Assembly: GCF_000002865.3 (NCBI RefSeq)
Contig: NW_001865064.1
Span: forward strand, 270,225-307,707
Source: Monosiga brevicollis MX1
Lineage: Eukaryota; Opisthokonta; Choanoflagellata; Craspedida; Salpingoecidae
Length of the DNA: 37,483 nucleotides
Reading direction: 5' to 3'
Under the pieces are notes generated by a model. That model was not told the origin of the DNA, made no database searches, and worked only from the letters and a program-made list of their open reading frames with translations. Of this stretch, positions 23,440 through 34,828 are shown piece by piece (within the stretch, counting starts at the first letter, position 1; each line of letters opens with the position of its first letter). The translations under genes were made by a program, and so were the position numbers.

Positions 23440-24095
23440 ATGACGAGGTATGTGGCCGTTCCTTTTGCCTGTTTTTTGATTTCAAGTGATGGCCCTCTCG
23501 GCTCCCGCGCCCCTGGCGTGGGCCGTTGTCCGCTCGAGGCTCTGCACAGCTGCGATAGAGCCAATGAGCATCAAAACGACCCTATATGGAGTTGAGCAGG
23601 GCCTCACTTGTTGTCGAGACAAAACCTTTCCTGTTTGGAACCGAGTTCCAGCCGGCGTGGGTTTCTTCTCGCTCGTGGCTTTCTCACAAATACCCTTGAC
23701 ACCTCCTTTTAGTGACCTGCACACATCTCTACTCTGAACCTCGCCACGTTGGGCACCAAGTGACCGACGTGCCCAATGACATGTCGCTTCTGAAACACAC
23801 GTTTGGTAAGCTGCGTCACTCAATCTTTCTTATTCGTTTTTTGCCACGCCTGGCAGTGGGGTTTTGGGCACGTCCATGATGGATCAATCAGAACCACTAT
23901 CCCCAGTCACGATCTTGTGTCGTGACGTTGACGAGCAAGCCTTTTCTGAGACTTGCCCACAGCCCCACTCTTGCCACATGTGCCTTTGATCGACGCAGCC
24001 TTGTTGCTCCTCAGCCCCTCACACTGCTGTATTTTCTTTTGCCTGCTGCTCTTGTAGGTGCGTTCTGTCAACTTGACATCATGGGCAAGCTTTGA
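23440..24095 (+). CDS. Possible small spliced gene, about 80 aa (speculative)
   Basis: Candidate exons 23440-23447 (ATGACGAG|GTATGT), 23487-23590, 23713-23805 (ending |GTAAGC) and 24058-24095 join in matching phases to 243 nt. The third exon has protein-like content (HLYSEPRHVGHQVTDVPNDM). The 8-bp first exon and the weak donor GTTGAG at 23591 make the model fragile. It is proposed partly because a plus-strand CT tract just upstream (22995-23246) otherwise lacks a gene. I do not recognise the product. Confidence 0.18.
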
Positions 24096-25103
24096 CAAAA
24101 CGCCATCTGGCATTCACGTGGCCAAGAGCGATTATTAGCCTGATTCATTTCTTATTTTTTGCGGGTTTATTTTTTTCGGGTCAGCCTGGTCGTGTTGTAC
24201 AAATTGACATCAACTGGTTGCCTCCTCTGATCCGGGCCTCAAGACAGGCAATCATGCACTGCAACCCGACCTGTGGTCTCCTTGGCCAGGCATCAAGAAA
24301 TTGAGCCCCCGCCTGCTGATGCCGAGGGTTTGATGTCTGTCTACTCTTGCCATGGCTGTCTCCTGCGCTAGACAAGCCAGGTGTTGTGACCATGCAGCTG
24401 ACCGACCCACCATCAAGGGGTACATGTTAAACAGGATGAGAGGAAAGGGTCTAGAGACACGGCGATTCTTGCCCGGGTCTGTGCTGGTCTACGTCTTGGC
24501 ATATCCAGGATTCGCGCCCGTCCATTAAAAAATATGATAATATTCTTCGCCATCTGGGCGGAGGGGTTTGATTATTTACATGTTAGACCATATTATGCAG
24601 TGCGCTCGTGTGTGCTTCCGTCCATCACATACGCCAAGAGCACAGGAGACACGCCATCAGCATATTATGTTTTGTCGAGCACAGCAGTCAAGGTGAATGC
24701 ACAGCTGCACTTGCGCACACCGTTGGCCTTGGGCGCCCACCCTCTCGTGGTCTGCTTGAGCAACGATGACGTTCACCCGTGTCGGAGCTGGTCACGTGCG
24801 AGGAAACAATGTTTGGCACGAGCAGTAAACAGTGGGCCCAGAAAAAACCCGTTTCGAGCCGTTTGGCGGTGCGCGCCGAAAACCGAGACGTTGTTCTATT
24901 TTTAGATGATGGTGGTGTTTGGCGGCGTGATGCCATTCTTCTTTGAGGGTGCGGGTTGTGCATTTTTTTTCTTACTTTTTGGCTTCTTCTTCTTCTTCTT
25001 CTCTTGCTTGACCGTTTTTTTTTTTTCTTTCTGCTTCTCTTTGCTGATCACTTGGCTACCTCCCCGCCTCGCGTCTGGTGTCTTGAACGCAAGACCCGCA
25101 AGC

Positions 25104-27708
25104 ATGGCTCTCGATTCGGCCTTTGCTGATTTGGCGGAGCGCCTCAAAGGAATAAATCTGGATTCCGAAACGACCGCGTTGGTGCTGACTAGCTTTCTCA
25201 AGGAGCGACAAGCACAAGCAGAGCGGGAGGAGCGACAAGCAGCAGAGCGGGAGAAGCGACAAGCAGAGCGGGAGGAGCGACAAGCACAAGCAGAGCGGGA
25301 GCGACGAGCAGAGCGGGAGCGACGAGCAGAGCGGGAGCGGGAGCGGGAGGAGCGAAACGCAGTGGTTGGTTGATCAGGTTTTCCCGCCGCCCCTCGTGTC
25401 CACAAACGGCTGTCTAACAACGCAAATGTCTGGAACGAAGGACTCACAGCGTACCCTCACTTTGTTTATGGCTTGTCAGCTCGAGTGCCTCGTGCAAGAT
25501 TTTGCGCCTCCTCAAGGCTATGACCTCGTGAATCATCTAGCAAGCATGTCGGTCGACAAAGTTTCCTTTTTGTACACTCTCTGCAAGAAAAACCGTCTTA
25601 CTTGCGACCAGCTTGAAATCTATCTGCACATTCCTGGTAAAGCATCGCTCGCTGGCTTGGCGCTCGACAGGCGACGGCTGTTTCCCGCCTGCCCTGTGCG
25701 CATGGACGTGCTCAAGCTTACTTGTGGTGCCTTGGGACCGTCAATAATTCTTAGAACACAAGTGGACCCCGAAGGGAGCCTCGTTGCCCTCGAACGTGGA
25801 GGCCAAAGTGCCCACGATGTCACCCTCACAAACCCCGAAAATTAGCGACATCAACCACGTCAAAAAAAATTTTCATTTTGGCATTGTGCAACTACCTCCG
25901 AGCTGTCATTACCTGGCTCTTGAGATTGTCCAGCGAGCTCAAGAGCTNNNNNNNNNNNNNNNNNNNNNNNNNNNNNNNNNNNNNNNNNNNNNNNNNNNNN
26001 NNNNNNNNNNNNNNNNNNNNNNNNNNNNNNNNNNNNNNNNNNNNNNNNNNNNNNNNAGCCTGAGCCACACTTCTCGTCACTGATTACGCTGGCTCTGCAG
26101 GACCACTTCATTGCCCCTGCCCTTGCTGCGACTTCGGCCCAGGTTGCTGTCTCCAGCCCATCTGAGACGGAGCCGTTGGCTGACACATCCGCATCCACCC
26201 TCGCCACCAAGCTGGCGCCAGTGAGAAACCCCATTTACTTGGTACACCAGGCATCTCTTGGCTCAGCCAACATGCACGCTGACTGGGTGGGGTTTGACGT
26301 CCTGCTGCGACCCGTCATCATGGGCGAGTGCAAAATGAGCGCCCAGCACTTTGACGAATTTGGTGGCCAAGTGGGCAACGAGGTTGTGCGCCTTGGCCTC
26401 TTAGGACCGAAATACAAAATGCGAAAGGACAGGCAGCACCCACTTCACCCCTTCATCAACATTAATGTGTGTGGTGACATTGTGACCGCTTATCTGGTCC
26501 TGCACTTGACCAGCAGTAACATGGTTGCCACGATTCAAAAGATGAAGGGCCTTGAGAAGGAATACTACGTGGCTTTTCTCCGACTTGGATCCGCCCAAAT
26601 CTCCAAAAACCGCGCCGACCATCAGGCTGTCTGGGCGCTTTTGACCGCTTGCAGAGAGTTTGTGACGGGTCGCCAGCATCAGATTATCGAAAGCGGTCAT
26701 CGATTTCCGCTTTCCTCCGAGCCCTTTCCCTGCCCGGCTCGGGGCATGGCCGGATGGACCTGCAAGGAAACGTACGGGCCCAATGTGCAGCAGTACGTGC
26801 ATGACAGTGCGGGCTCGTGGGTCATCAAGCACTACGACTATTGGGGCCGCCAAGCCGAGTCTTTGGGTACAACAATGTACCAGATTGGCGATGACACTGC
26901 CCGCCTCCCACCATCACGCGATCTGCTCCGTGCGCTTGCCGAGTTGCCAGAGACGGGCAAGTTTTACCAGGCGTGGGTGTTGGAGGACCTTGCGACGAGC
27001 TTGGTGCTTCTCCGGTACCCACGAGTACAGACGGCCCCGTGCGGCCGTCAGGTGCCAATGCAGCTGATCGATGTCATGAAGCAGGTGCAAGTGTTGCACA
27101 AACTTGACTTGGTGCACGGCGACATTTTGCCGCGCAACATTCTCTTTTGCAACAGCTGGCAGCCGGAAGATTGGATGTTTCAGCCGCCCAGCTGGGAAAA
27201 GAAGGAGAAAGAGGAGGAGGAGGAGGAGGAGGAGAGCCAGCACAGCCCCGAGGCTCAGTCCGGCAATGTGACGCCATGTCAAAGCCGTCAGCCCTCGCAC
27301 GACGAGCTTTCACTGAAAGACCTCGTCGTGGAAGCGGTCGCAGAGGAAGAGACTGTGCAAACGCAGCAAAGGCCGAAGCCGATGGCTTTCCTGATTGATT
27401 TCGACCTGGGTGGGCCCTGTGATGAAGCAACGTATGGACCTCGTTACAACTACCAAGGCGGCCTTGAAAATTACCGCCACGCCAATGCCAGGCCCGGCGA
27501 GCGTTTACAAAAGGAGCACGACACCTATTCTTTGGCACGTGTGGCCGAAGATCTGCTCGAGGACAACGACGCCCGTAAACGGCTGGTCAGGGCGTTGGAG
27601 GCGGTCAAGTTGGACGAGGCGATTGAGTTGTGCAGAGCCTGCACTGGGCGTTCAAGCACAAGCGTGATCGCTACGGCATCAGGTAGTCCACCACGCATCA
27701 AGTCTTAA
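25104..27708 (+). CDS. Coiled-coil / PD-(D/E)XK nuclease-like / protein kinase-like fusion (assembly gap inside)
   Basis: Exons 25104-25364, 25480-25636 and 25755 onward, running through the gap (25948-26056) and open to 27708. Splice phases match around both introns (donors GTTGGT and GTAAAG). Exon 1 encodes a charged helix of repeated EREERQA units after MALDSAFADLAERLKG. After the gap, a block with an Asp in WVGFDVLLRP (near 26296) and GECK (26326), followed by GGQVGNEVVRL, fits the D...ExK...Q core of restriction-endonuclease-like nucleases. Then a kinase-like domain: VIKHYDY (candidate Lys), LVHGDILPRNIL (27115, HGD in place of HRD), a 75-residue acidic insert, IDFDLGG (27397, DFD in place of DFG), and EHDTYSLARV. 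There is no signal peptide. Nuclease plus kinase is known from Crinkler/CR-type effector proteins; membership here is inferred. The C terminus may be frameshifted. Confidence 0.72.
25948..26056. other. Assembly gap (109 N)
   Basis: Run of Ns inside the nuclease-kinase gene. The reading frame differs before and after it, so it hides either an intron or a number of bases different from the N count. Confidence 0.99.
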
Positions 27709-28165
27709 TCCAACTCTCTCCTACCTTGGCAAATGTTGTCCTTTCCCAGAACCAGCTTGATTCGGTTTGAGCGGACGCCGCGTGGCTATTCAATCATGTC
27801 AAGTGTGTCGGGGCTCGGGCTCGGGCTGTGTTTTCATGTGGTGCGGGTGCCCTGCTCAACCCAAGAAAGAATCGTATGGTCGTGCAATGGTTTGAATACT
27901 CCGGATGCCATGGCAATTCAGACTCAAGCGCATAAGCTCTGGCTCTGGTCGAAAGGTGTTGGCGAGGCTGCCAGACGGCTCAATATGGCACTAACCACAA
28001 ACACCCTCCAACGCCAGAAGCCGTTACTCATTGTTGAACTCTCGTTCATCGAGAAGAGGCTGGACCGTCAACACCAGAGTGAGGAGATGGAGAGATGTGT
28101 CGTCACATAAACCGCAAAACATGCGATAAAGGAAAACTCAGCACCTTTCTCTCTCTCTCGCTCTT

Positions 28166-28233
<68 letters not shown>

Positions 28234-28421
28234 AATCTCTCTCTCAGCATATCTCTCTCTCTCTCTCTCTCTCTCAGAATCTCTCTCTCTCTCTCAGAAT
28301 CTCTCTCTGTGTCTCTCTCTGTCTCTCTCTGTCTCTCTCTGTCTCTCTCTCTCTCTCAGAATCTCTCTCTCTCTCTCAGAATCTCTCTCTGTGTCTCTCT
28401 CTGTCTCTCTCTGTCTCTCTC

Positions 28422-28507
<86 letters not shown>

Positions 28508-28691
28508 CGGAAGTGAAGCACGATCCAGAAGCGAGAGAGGAGGAGGGCTGGCACGGTGTCGGTCTCAAGTTCTTTTCGCTTGCAAAGTGGGGTGGAGGCG
28601 TTGGGCTGTCAAGGCCCGGGCGCGTTTGTGTTTGGACACACGGCCTCCCCCTGCGGGGGGCGGCTCCCTTTTTTTTCGCTTTTGATGAGCC
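27709..28691. other. Intergenic region upstream of kelch receptor kinase
   Basis: An open frame of 125 codons with an ATG (27733-28110) has no recognisable motif and is probably chance. The second half is a CT microsatellite (28147-28501), then a GC-rich stretch containing the likely 5'UTR of the receptor kinase. Confidence 0.55.
28147..28501 (+). repeat. (CT)n array with CAGAAT and CTGT interruptions
   Basis: About 355 bp of CT units on the coding strand of the next gene. The 5' part is broken at near-regular spacing by TCTCAGAATC and TCTCTGTC; the last 75 bp are pure CT. It ends 190 bp before the receptor kinase ATG. Confidence 0.95.
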
Positions 28692-31600
28692 ATGTTCACC
28701 ATGACCGTGATCTGGCTCCCTGTGTTGCTAGCAGCCTCGGCGGCAGGTACGGCGCTGTCTCACGTGCTGATGTTCCGACTCGCACGACCAGGCCTCGGGA
28801 CCTTGGCGGTGCCAGGTTGCCAGCCAAGTTCTCACCCTGTTTCACTTGGTGTAGCTCTGCATTACAACGAGTGGATCACCATCTCTGCCGATCCCTCGGT
28901 ACCCCATGCCCGTGTTGGTCATGCGGCCTCGCAAGGCAGCAACAATCGCTCCATGGTGGTTGGTGGTCCTGATTTTTTTGATCTGCCTCGCCCTTCGACT
29001 CCATCTCGCCTTGTTACCCCTTGATGTCGTGGAAGCACTTGCCAACACCACACCTGCCCAACCCAACATATCAGGTCTTTGGCGGTCGTCCCTCCCGCGT
29101 CAATGAATGGGATGTGACCCACCACGACTCCTTGGCAGACACCTGGCAGCTCCGCTGGACGTCGACTGAAGGTCAGTAGCACCGGTTTGCCTTCCATCAC
29201 CCCACCTTGTCGCGGCGTACCCTTCATTTTCTTTCTCTCTTTGATTTGATCAGGGGACTGGATGTGGGAGCGGGTCGTCCTGGCCGATCAGACTGTCACT
29301 CCCCCGGTCCGCTTTGGTCACGTGATGGAAACCGTGACCATCGGCTCGGACGCCCAGCGAATGGCCGTTCTTTTCGGTGGCTCCAGTTGTTTTGAGGATT
29401 ATGACGATATTTGGACCCTTGACCTCAACACCATGACCTGGAATAACGTGCGCTTCTCTCAACCCGCTTGTCACCCTTGTCGCTTCTACATGCGTCATTC
29501 CATTCGCCCACATACTCACACACCTTGCTCGCATGCTTTTGTCACACACGGCCCAGGTGACGCCAGACTGGAATGACACGTCGCGCGGCCCGCTGCCTCG
29601 TGCAGATATGGCCAGCGCCGTCATCAATGACCAGTTGATTGTCGTCCACGGCGGTCAACCTTGTGCCGGCACCTGTAACCTCAACTCAACTGCGCACACC
29701 CTTACCACTCCGAATCAAGATTCCGCCCGTCAGTACTCCCCAACAACCGCCCACCATTCGTGTTGCGCTTGCCTTGTTCTCAGATATTCTCAAAAAAAGT
29801 CAACAATTCCTTAAACGCATTGGCTGCGACCGTGCTCATGTTTCCGCCGGCTTTTTTTCTTCTTCTTCTTTTTCTTCTTTTTTTCCTTCCTGATAGTGGC
29901 CTGTGATCTCATGATGCTCAGCATCAATGCGAGTGTACCCGCTTGGACTCGGCTAGAGGCTATCAACCGCACCCACTGCCCTGTTGATCGCTATTGGCAC
30001 TCCCTGACCTTTGACACCAACACCCAGTCCCTGCTCCTTTACGGAGGCTTGCAAGCAGGAACCAGTCTGCCTGCCCCCAACGTTCTCGGCGATCTTTGGC
30101 AATTCCACCTCAGCACTCAAACCTGGTCCTGTCTAGACAATTGCCTGTTCACGGCTCCTGCCTCGCCTGGCACCGCCAACGGCCTGCAAGGCCCCGCTGC
30201 ACGCTTCGACCATGCAGCCGCCATGGACAACGGGCAACTGCTCATCTTTTTTGGCCGCTTTGATACGCTCACCTATGCTACAGACATGGTATGGCGCTAC
30301 GTCTTGGCCAATCATACCTGGGATCTTGTCCTGAGTGATGCACAAACGTACCCGGAACTTCGTGGTGGCATCACTGCCGTAACGGTGGAGCTGCCAGCCA
30401 ATAGCAATCTGCGTACAACCGCCGAGGGCCTCGGCACGGGCATCATGCTCTTTGGGGGCGAGCGCCAGTACTCCTGGTCTTTGGGCAGCAGTTACAAAGA
30501 AGCTTGGATCATGCGCCTCGAGACCCATGCTACTCCCGACACAGATGACGACGATGCTTCCTCTCCAAACGATTTCTCCGTTGTTCGTGCAGGCTTTTAT
30601 CTCCAGAACAGCGTGTCATATCCAGCCCCACGAACGGACTTTCCCTCAGCTTTCCTACCCCTCCGTCGTCTCTGGGTCATGCATGGTGGCGTCTCTGAGG
30701 GACAAGGCTTTCTTCAAGACACATGGCTCCTGGCCTACCGCGAGGAACTGGGTGAGCGCAGTGCCGGATGGACGCGAATCATCAGCGACAACGCTGACAC
30801 TGCCAGCTCAGCCAGCCTGCCCGCTGCGCGTGCCGGCCACCTGCTTCTTGCAACTACGACCGAACCCGACGACAACGTGCCCGATGATGACTTTCTCATC
30901 ATGCTTCAGGGCCAATGTCGCGTGAGTAATCTAAAGCTGTGCGCAGACATGTGGCTCTTCAACGTTACATCAATGCGCTGGTCCCGGATGCTTGAGAATG
31001 GCCGCCCGCCGCCCCGCCGTTCGGCCTCGGCTGTCTTCCTCAACGTCACCACCATCATGCTCTACGGTGGTCAAGTCTTGGAGGCCAACTACGACACATT
31101 GCAGCCCGACGGTGGCATATACTTTTGTGCCCTCGATGCCGGTGCGCGCTCCTGCGCCTGGACGGCGGCAAATGTCGTAGATCACGCTAGCTTTACGCGT
31201 CGGGCCACCGGCTTGGAGCTACATGCGCGCTCGTCGGCCCCAGTGCTGGTGGCGCCTAACCGCAGTCACCATGTTGCCGAAATTGTGCAATGCAAAATCA
31301 CCGCGTGTCGCAATATGAGCACCTCTGGTCGCACGCTCTCCTTTGTAGTCGTTTTTGGTGGGCTGCAGTCCGCAGCAACCGACGCCGAGCTTCAGCATCG
31401 CTCACATGGTATCAGAGGGACCTCCAACCTGACAGACCCGACGCGTCTAGGCGATGACACATGGATTTTGGCCCTAGAACCCTCCTCGCACACAGCCACC
31501 TGGATCGAGGTGTGTCCCTTGACCGCGAGCGTCGTCTGGGGCTGGCAGACACATGGGCTGCCGTTGTTGCCGGACTGCTCGATGACCGTCCCCACAAAAG

Positions 31601-34600
31601 TTTTGAACTCACTGGTGATACTTTGCTCCCATTATCCTTAGCTGACCAGCATCGTCAAGCCCTCTCGTCGGTGGCAAGCGGCGTCAACGACCTTTGGCGC
31701 TTGCAAGGTCATCGTCACGGGCGGCTTCTCCGATTCGGATGTTCTCGCTGACACTTGGTTGCTAGGTACGACCTGACGATCTCCAATTTTTGCAGTTCCT
31801 AAATATGTAAAAACACCGAGCTCATTGATATTTCCCTTTAGATCTTTGCTCTGATTCACACGTGTGGATGGAACTGCGCATGCTTGACCAAACCGCGGCC
31901 TTGGCGCGTGCGAGCCACTCACTGCTGCGAATCAGCACCAATATTGCCCCCAACATCACGTTGGCCAGTACAGCCAACAGCCCCAACTACGCCCTTCTCA
32001 TTGTTGGTGGAACCTCCCTCGACCGGCGACCCGTTGAAGCAGAAGAGATTCCACAGGCAAGTGTCTGTAAAATCCGACTTTTGTTTTTGCTGTTCCCGAA
32101 TCTGATATTCTTCGCTTTGATCGCAACTGACTTTGTCCTCCACCATTTGCCGATGTCTCCAGGCCTACCCTGGTTGCAATCCTGGCTTTTATTCAACAGA
32201 TTTGGCGACTGCATCGTGCAAGCCCTGTTTGCGAGGTGCCTACACGGAGGCTGCTGGCGAAACGGCCTGCACAGCATGCCCAGCCGGCACCACGACGGGT
32301 CAGTGGGCATGCAATCGCAGCTTCACCACCGGGTTTTAACAGGGGCTTTAACCCTTGTGATTGGCCTAACCTAACATTTTGCTTGCTCTTACTTGGTTTG
32401 TTCTTGGCAGTCGAGGGCGATGTTAGCTTTCTCGACTCGGGCCCGGACTCATTGGCATCTTGCTCCGTTTGCGTACCAGGTCAGAGACGCTTGTTTTTTT
32501 CTGTCGTCGCCCTTTCCTGGCGTAGACACCGTCCCAGGTGTGGTCTCGTCTTCTCATCCGATTCTGTGTGCAACGGCACTGCAGACTTTTGTCATCACGG
32601 CTACTGTCGAATTGACAACATGACTTCAGAGCCCGTTTGCCACTGCCAAATTTGGTACACGGCGCAATCCAGGTAGGCCAAGAGCGCACAAGCTTTTACG
32701 ATTGAATTGGCGGCTGACTACGACCATCCGTTCGCTCATCCACTTGTCATGCAGATGCCAGCACTGGCAGTGGTGGGTGTTTTTGATCCTGGCCGTTCTC
32801 AGCAGTTCAGTTGTGGTGGGCATCACGTACTGCCTCTTGCGTCGCAGGTATGCCTCTGCCTTAACCGATGCTCTCTGTCCAAAATCCCTTCAAACTGACT
32901 TGTGCTGCACGGTTGCCTCTTGCGTTATCAGCTTCAGCAAGCCGCTCAGCAAGTTGCAACGCAACCTGGAGCAACGAACAGAGCAGGTGCGTGCCCTCAC
33001 ATATATCATCTACCAAGAAGGCAACACAGCAGAGTTTGGCGCCAGCTCATTTGCTCGAATCCCATCTAGGCCTTGACTTTGGCTCGGGTGTTCCAAATTC
33101 AATGGAGTGAGCTCAAACTGGAAACCAGGATTGATGCAGCCGCCATGGGCACATATGGTCAAGTGTGGCGCGCCAAGTATCACGACCGATCTGTTGCCGT
33201 CAAGCTCCTTAATGTAAGACCAAGCGCTGAGTTGGTCGTGACGGGTCGGTGCTCATGATTTGGTGCTCATGTCACTGCCCTCCATAGCCGGTGATGGTCC
33301 ACATGGATGAAAATTTGACCAATGATTTTTTTCGCGAAATCAGGTGCGTGCTTGCCAAACACTTTTTTGTGCCCCCGTGGCACCTAGCAACACGTGGTCG
33401 TCTCGCCTGCGCTCATGCCACACCTTTAGGATGATGCGCATGATTCGACACACCAACTGCGTGTTTTTCTACGGTGCTGGACAGGAGCCAGAAAAAGGTG
33501 TGTGGGCTCGAATCAGACCATGTCCCATCAGGCTTTGCTGACGGATCTTCAATGTTACCTCTTGCGGCGTTTAGGCAGCCCATTTTTAGTAACGGAGTAC
33601 ATGGAGCTCGGCAGCTTATCTACGGTGCTGAAGGTGGGATTTCGCAGGACCATTCGTTGCCTTGTTGCGCGTTGCGTCCGCTCACTTGTCCTTGTGCTCA
33701 GGATGGATCATATCCGCTTGACTGGGCTCGACGCTTGGCCTTTGCCCTGGATGCTGCGCGGGGCATGGAACACCTTCACACGCGCACGCCTGTCTGTCTG
33801 CACCGCGATCTCAAGGTGCGAAGCTTGAGCATCGCAACTTGTGCTCGCGTATAAGTCTCTTTCTCTGTCTTTGTCTCTGTCTCTGTCTCTGTCTCTGTCT
33901 CTGTCTCTGTCTCTGTCTCTGTCTCTGTCTCTGTCTCTGTCTCTGTCTCTGTCTCTGTCTCTGTCTCTGTCTCTGTCTCTGTCTCTGTCTCTGTCTCTGT
34001 CTCTGTCTCTGTCTCTGTCTCTGTCTCTGTCTCTGTCTCTGTCTCTGTCTCTGTCTCTGTCTCTGTCTCTGTCTCTGTCTCTGTCTCTGTCTCTGTCTCT
34101 GTCTCTGTCTCTGTCTCTGTCTCTGTCTCTGTCTCTGTCTCTGTCTCTGTCTCTGTCTCTGTCTCTGTCTCTGTCTCTGTCTCTGTCTCTGTCTCTGTCT
34201 CTGTCTCTGTCTCTGTCTCTGTCTCTGTCTCTGTCTCTGTCTCTGTCTCTGTCTCTGTCTCTGTCTCTGTCTCTGTCTCTGTCTCTGTCTCTGTCTCTGT
34301 CTCTGTCTCTGTCTCTGTCTCGGTTTCGGTTTCGGTTTCGGTTTCGGTTTTGGTTTCGGTTTCGGTTTCGGTTTTGGTTTCGGTTTTGGTTTCGGTTTCG
34401 GTTTCGGTTTTGGTTTCGGTTTCTGTGTCTATTCTCGTGTTTTTTGTTTTTTGTTTTTGATGTTGTCTTTCGCAGCCATAACTCATTCTGGGCACTTCCT
34501 GTGCCATAGACATGCAACTTGCTGGTCTCCTCGTCTTTGACAGTCAAGGTGGCAGACTTTGGAACATCAACTTTGTTTGACCTGACAGCAGCCAGCGGCT

Positions 34601-34770
34601 TTCAAAACCTCTCGCCACGTCAACGCATGCTGTCCGTGGCCGAGGACAGTGACAACGAAGACAACGACGAATCTGACAACTACGATGAATCTGCTACGCT
34701 GGTATGGGGCAATTCCAATCCGACATGATCCCTGCTGTCGTGATGATCGGCTTATTTGCGCGTTTGCAAC

Positions 34771-34828
<58 letters not shown>

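Noticed and set aside
24534-24905. 123-codon open frame
   Set aside because: Mixed composition without motifs and no splice partners; likely chance.
24906-25103. Upstream ATG of the nuclease-kinase frame
   Set aside because: It would encode long Phe runs from the CTT/T-rich leader. The region is better read as a 5'UTR pyrimidine tract, with the start at 25104.
27733-28110. 125-codon open frame with ATG
   Set aside because: No motif, no partner exons, and nothing marks it as coding.
34321-34428. TTTCGG array as a telomere-like repeat
   Set aside because: It is not TTAGGG-type, is internal to a gene, and continues the register of the TCTCTG array.
33708-34547. Long frames on both strands across the hexanucleotide array (Leu-Cys, Ser-Leu, Asp-Arg and Glu-Thr repeats)
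   Set aside because: A repeat whose unit is a multiple of three has no stops in several frames; the block is an intron between HRDLK and its continuation.
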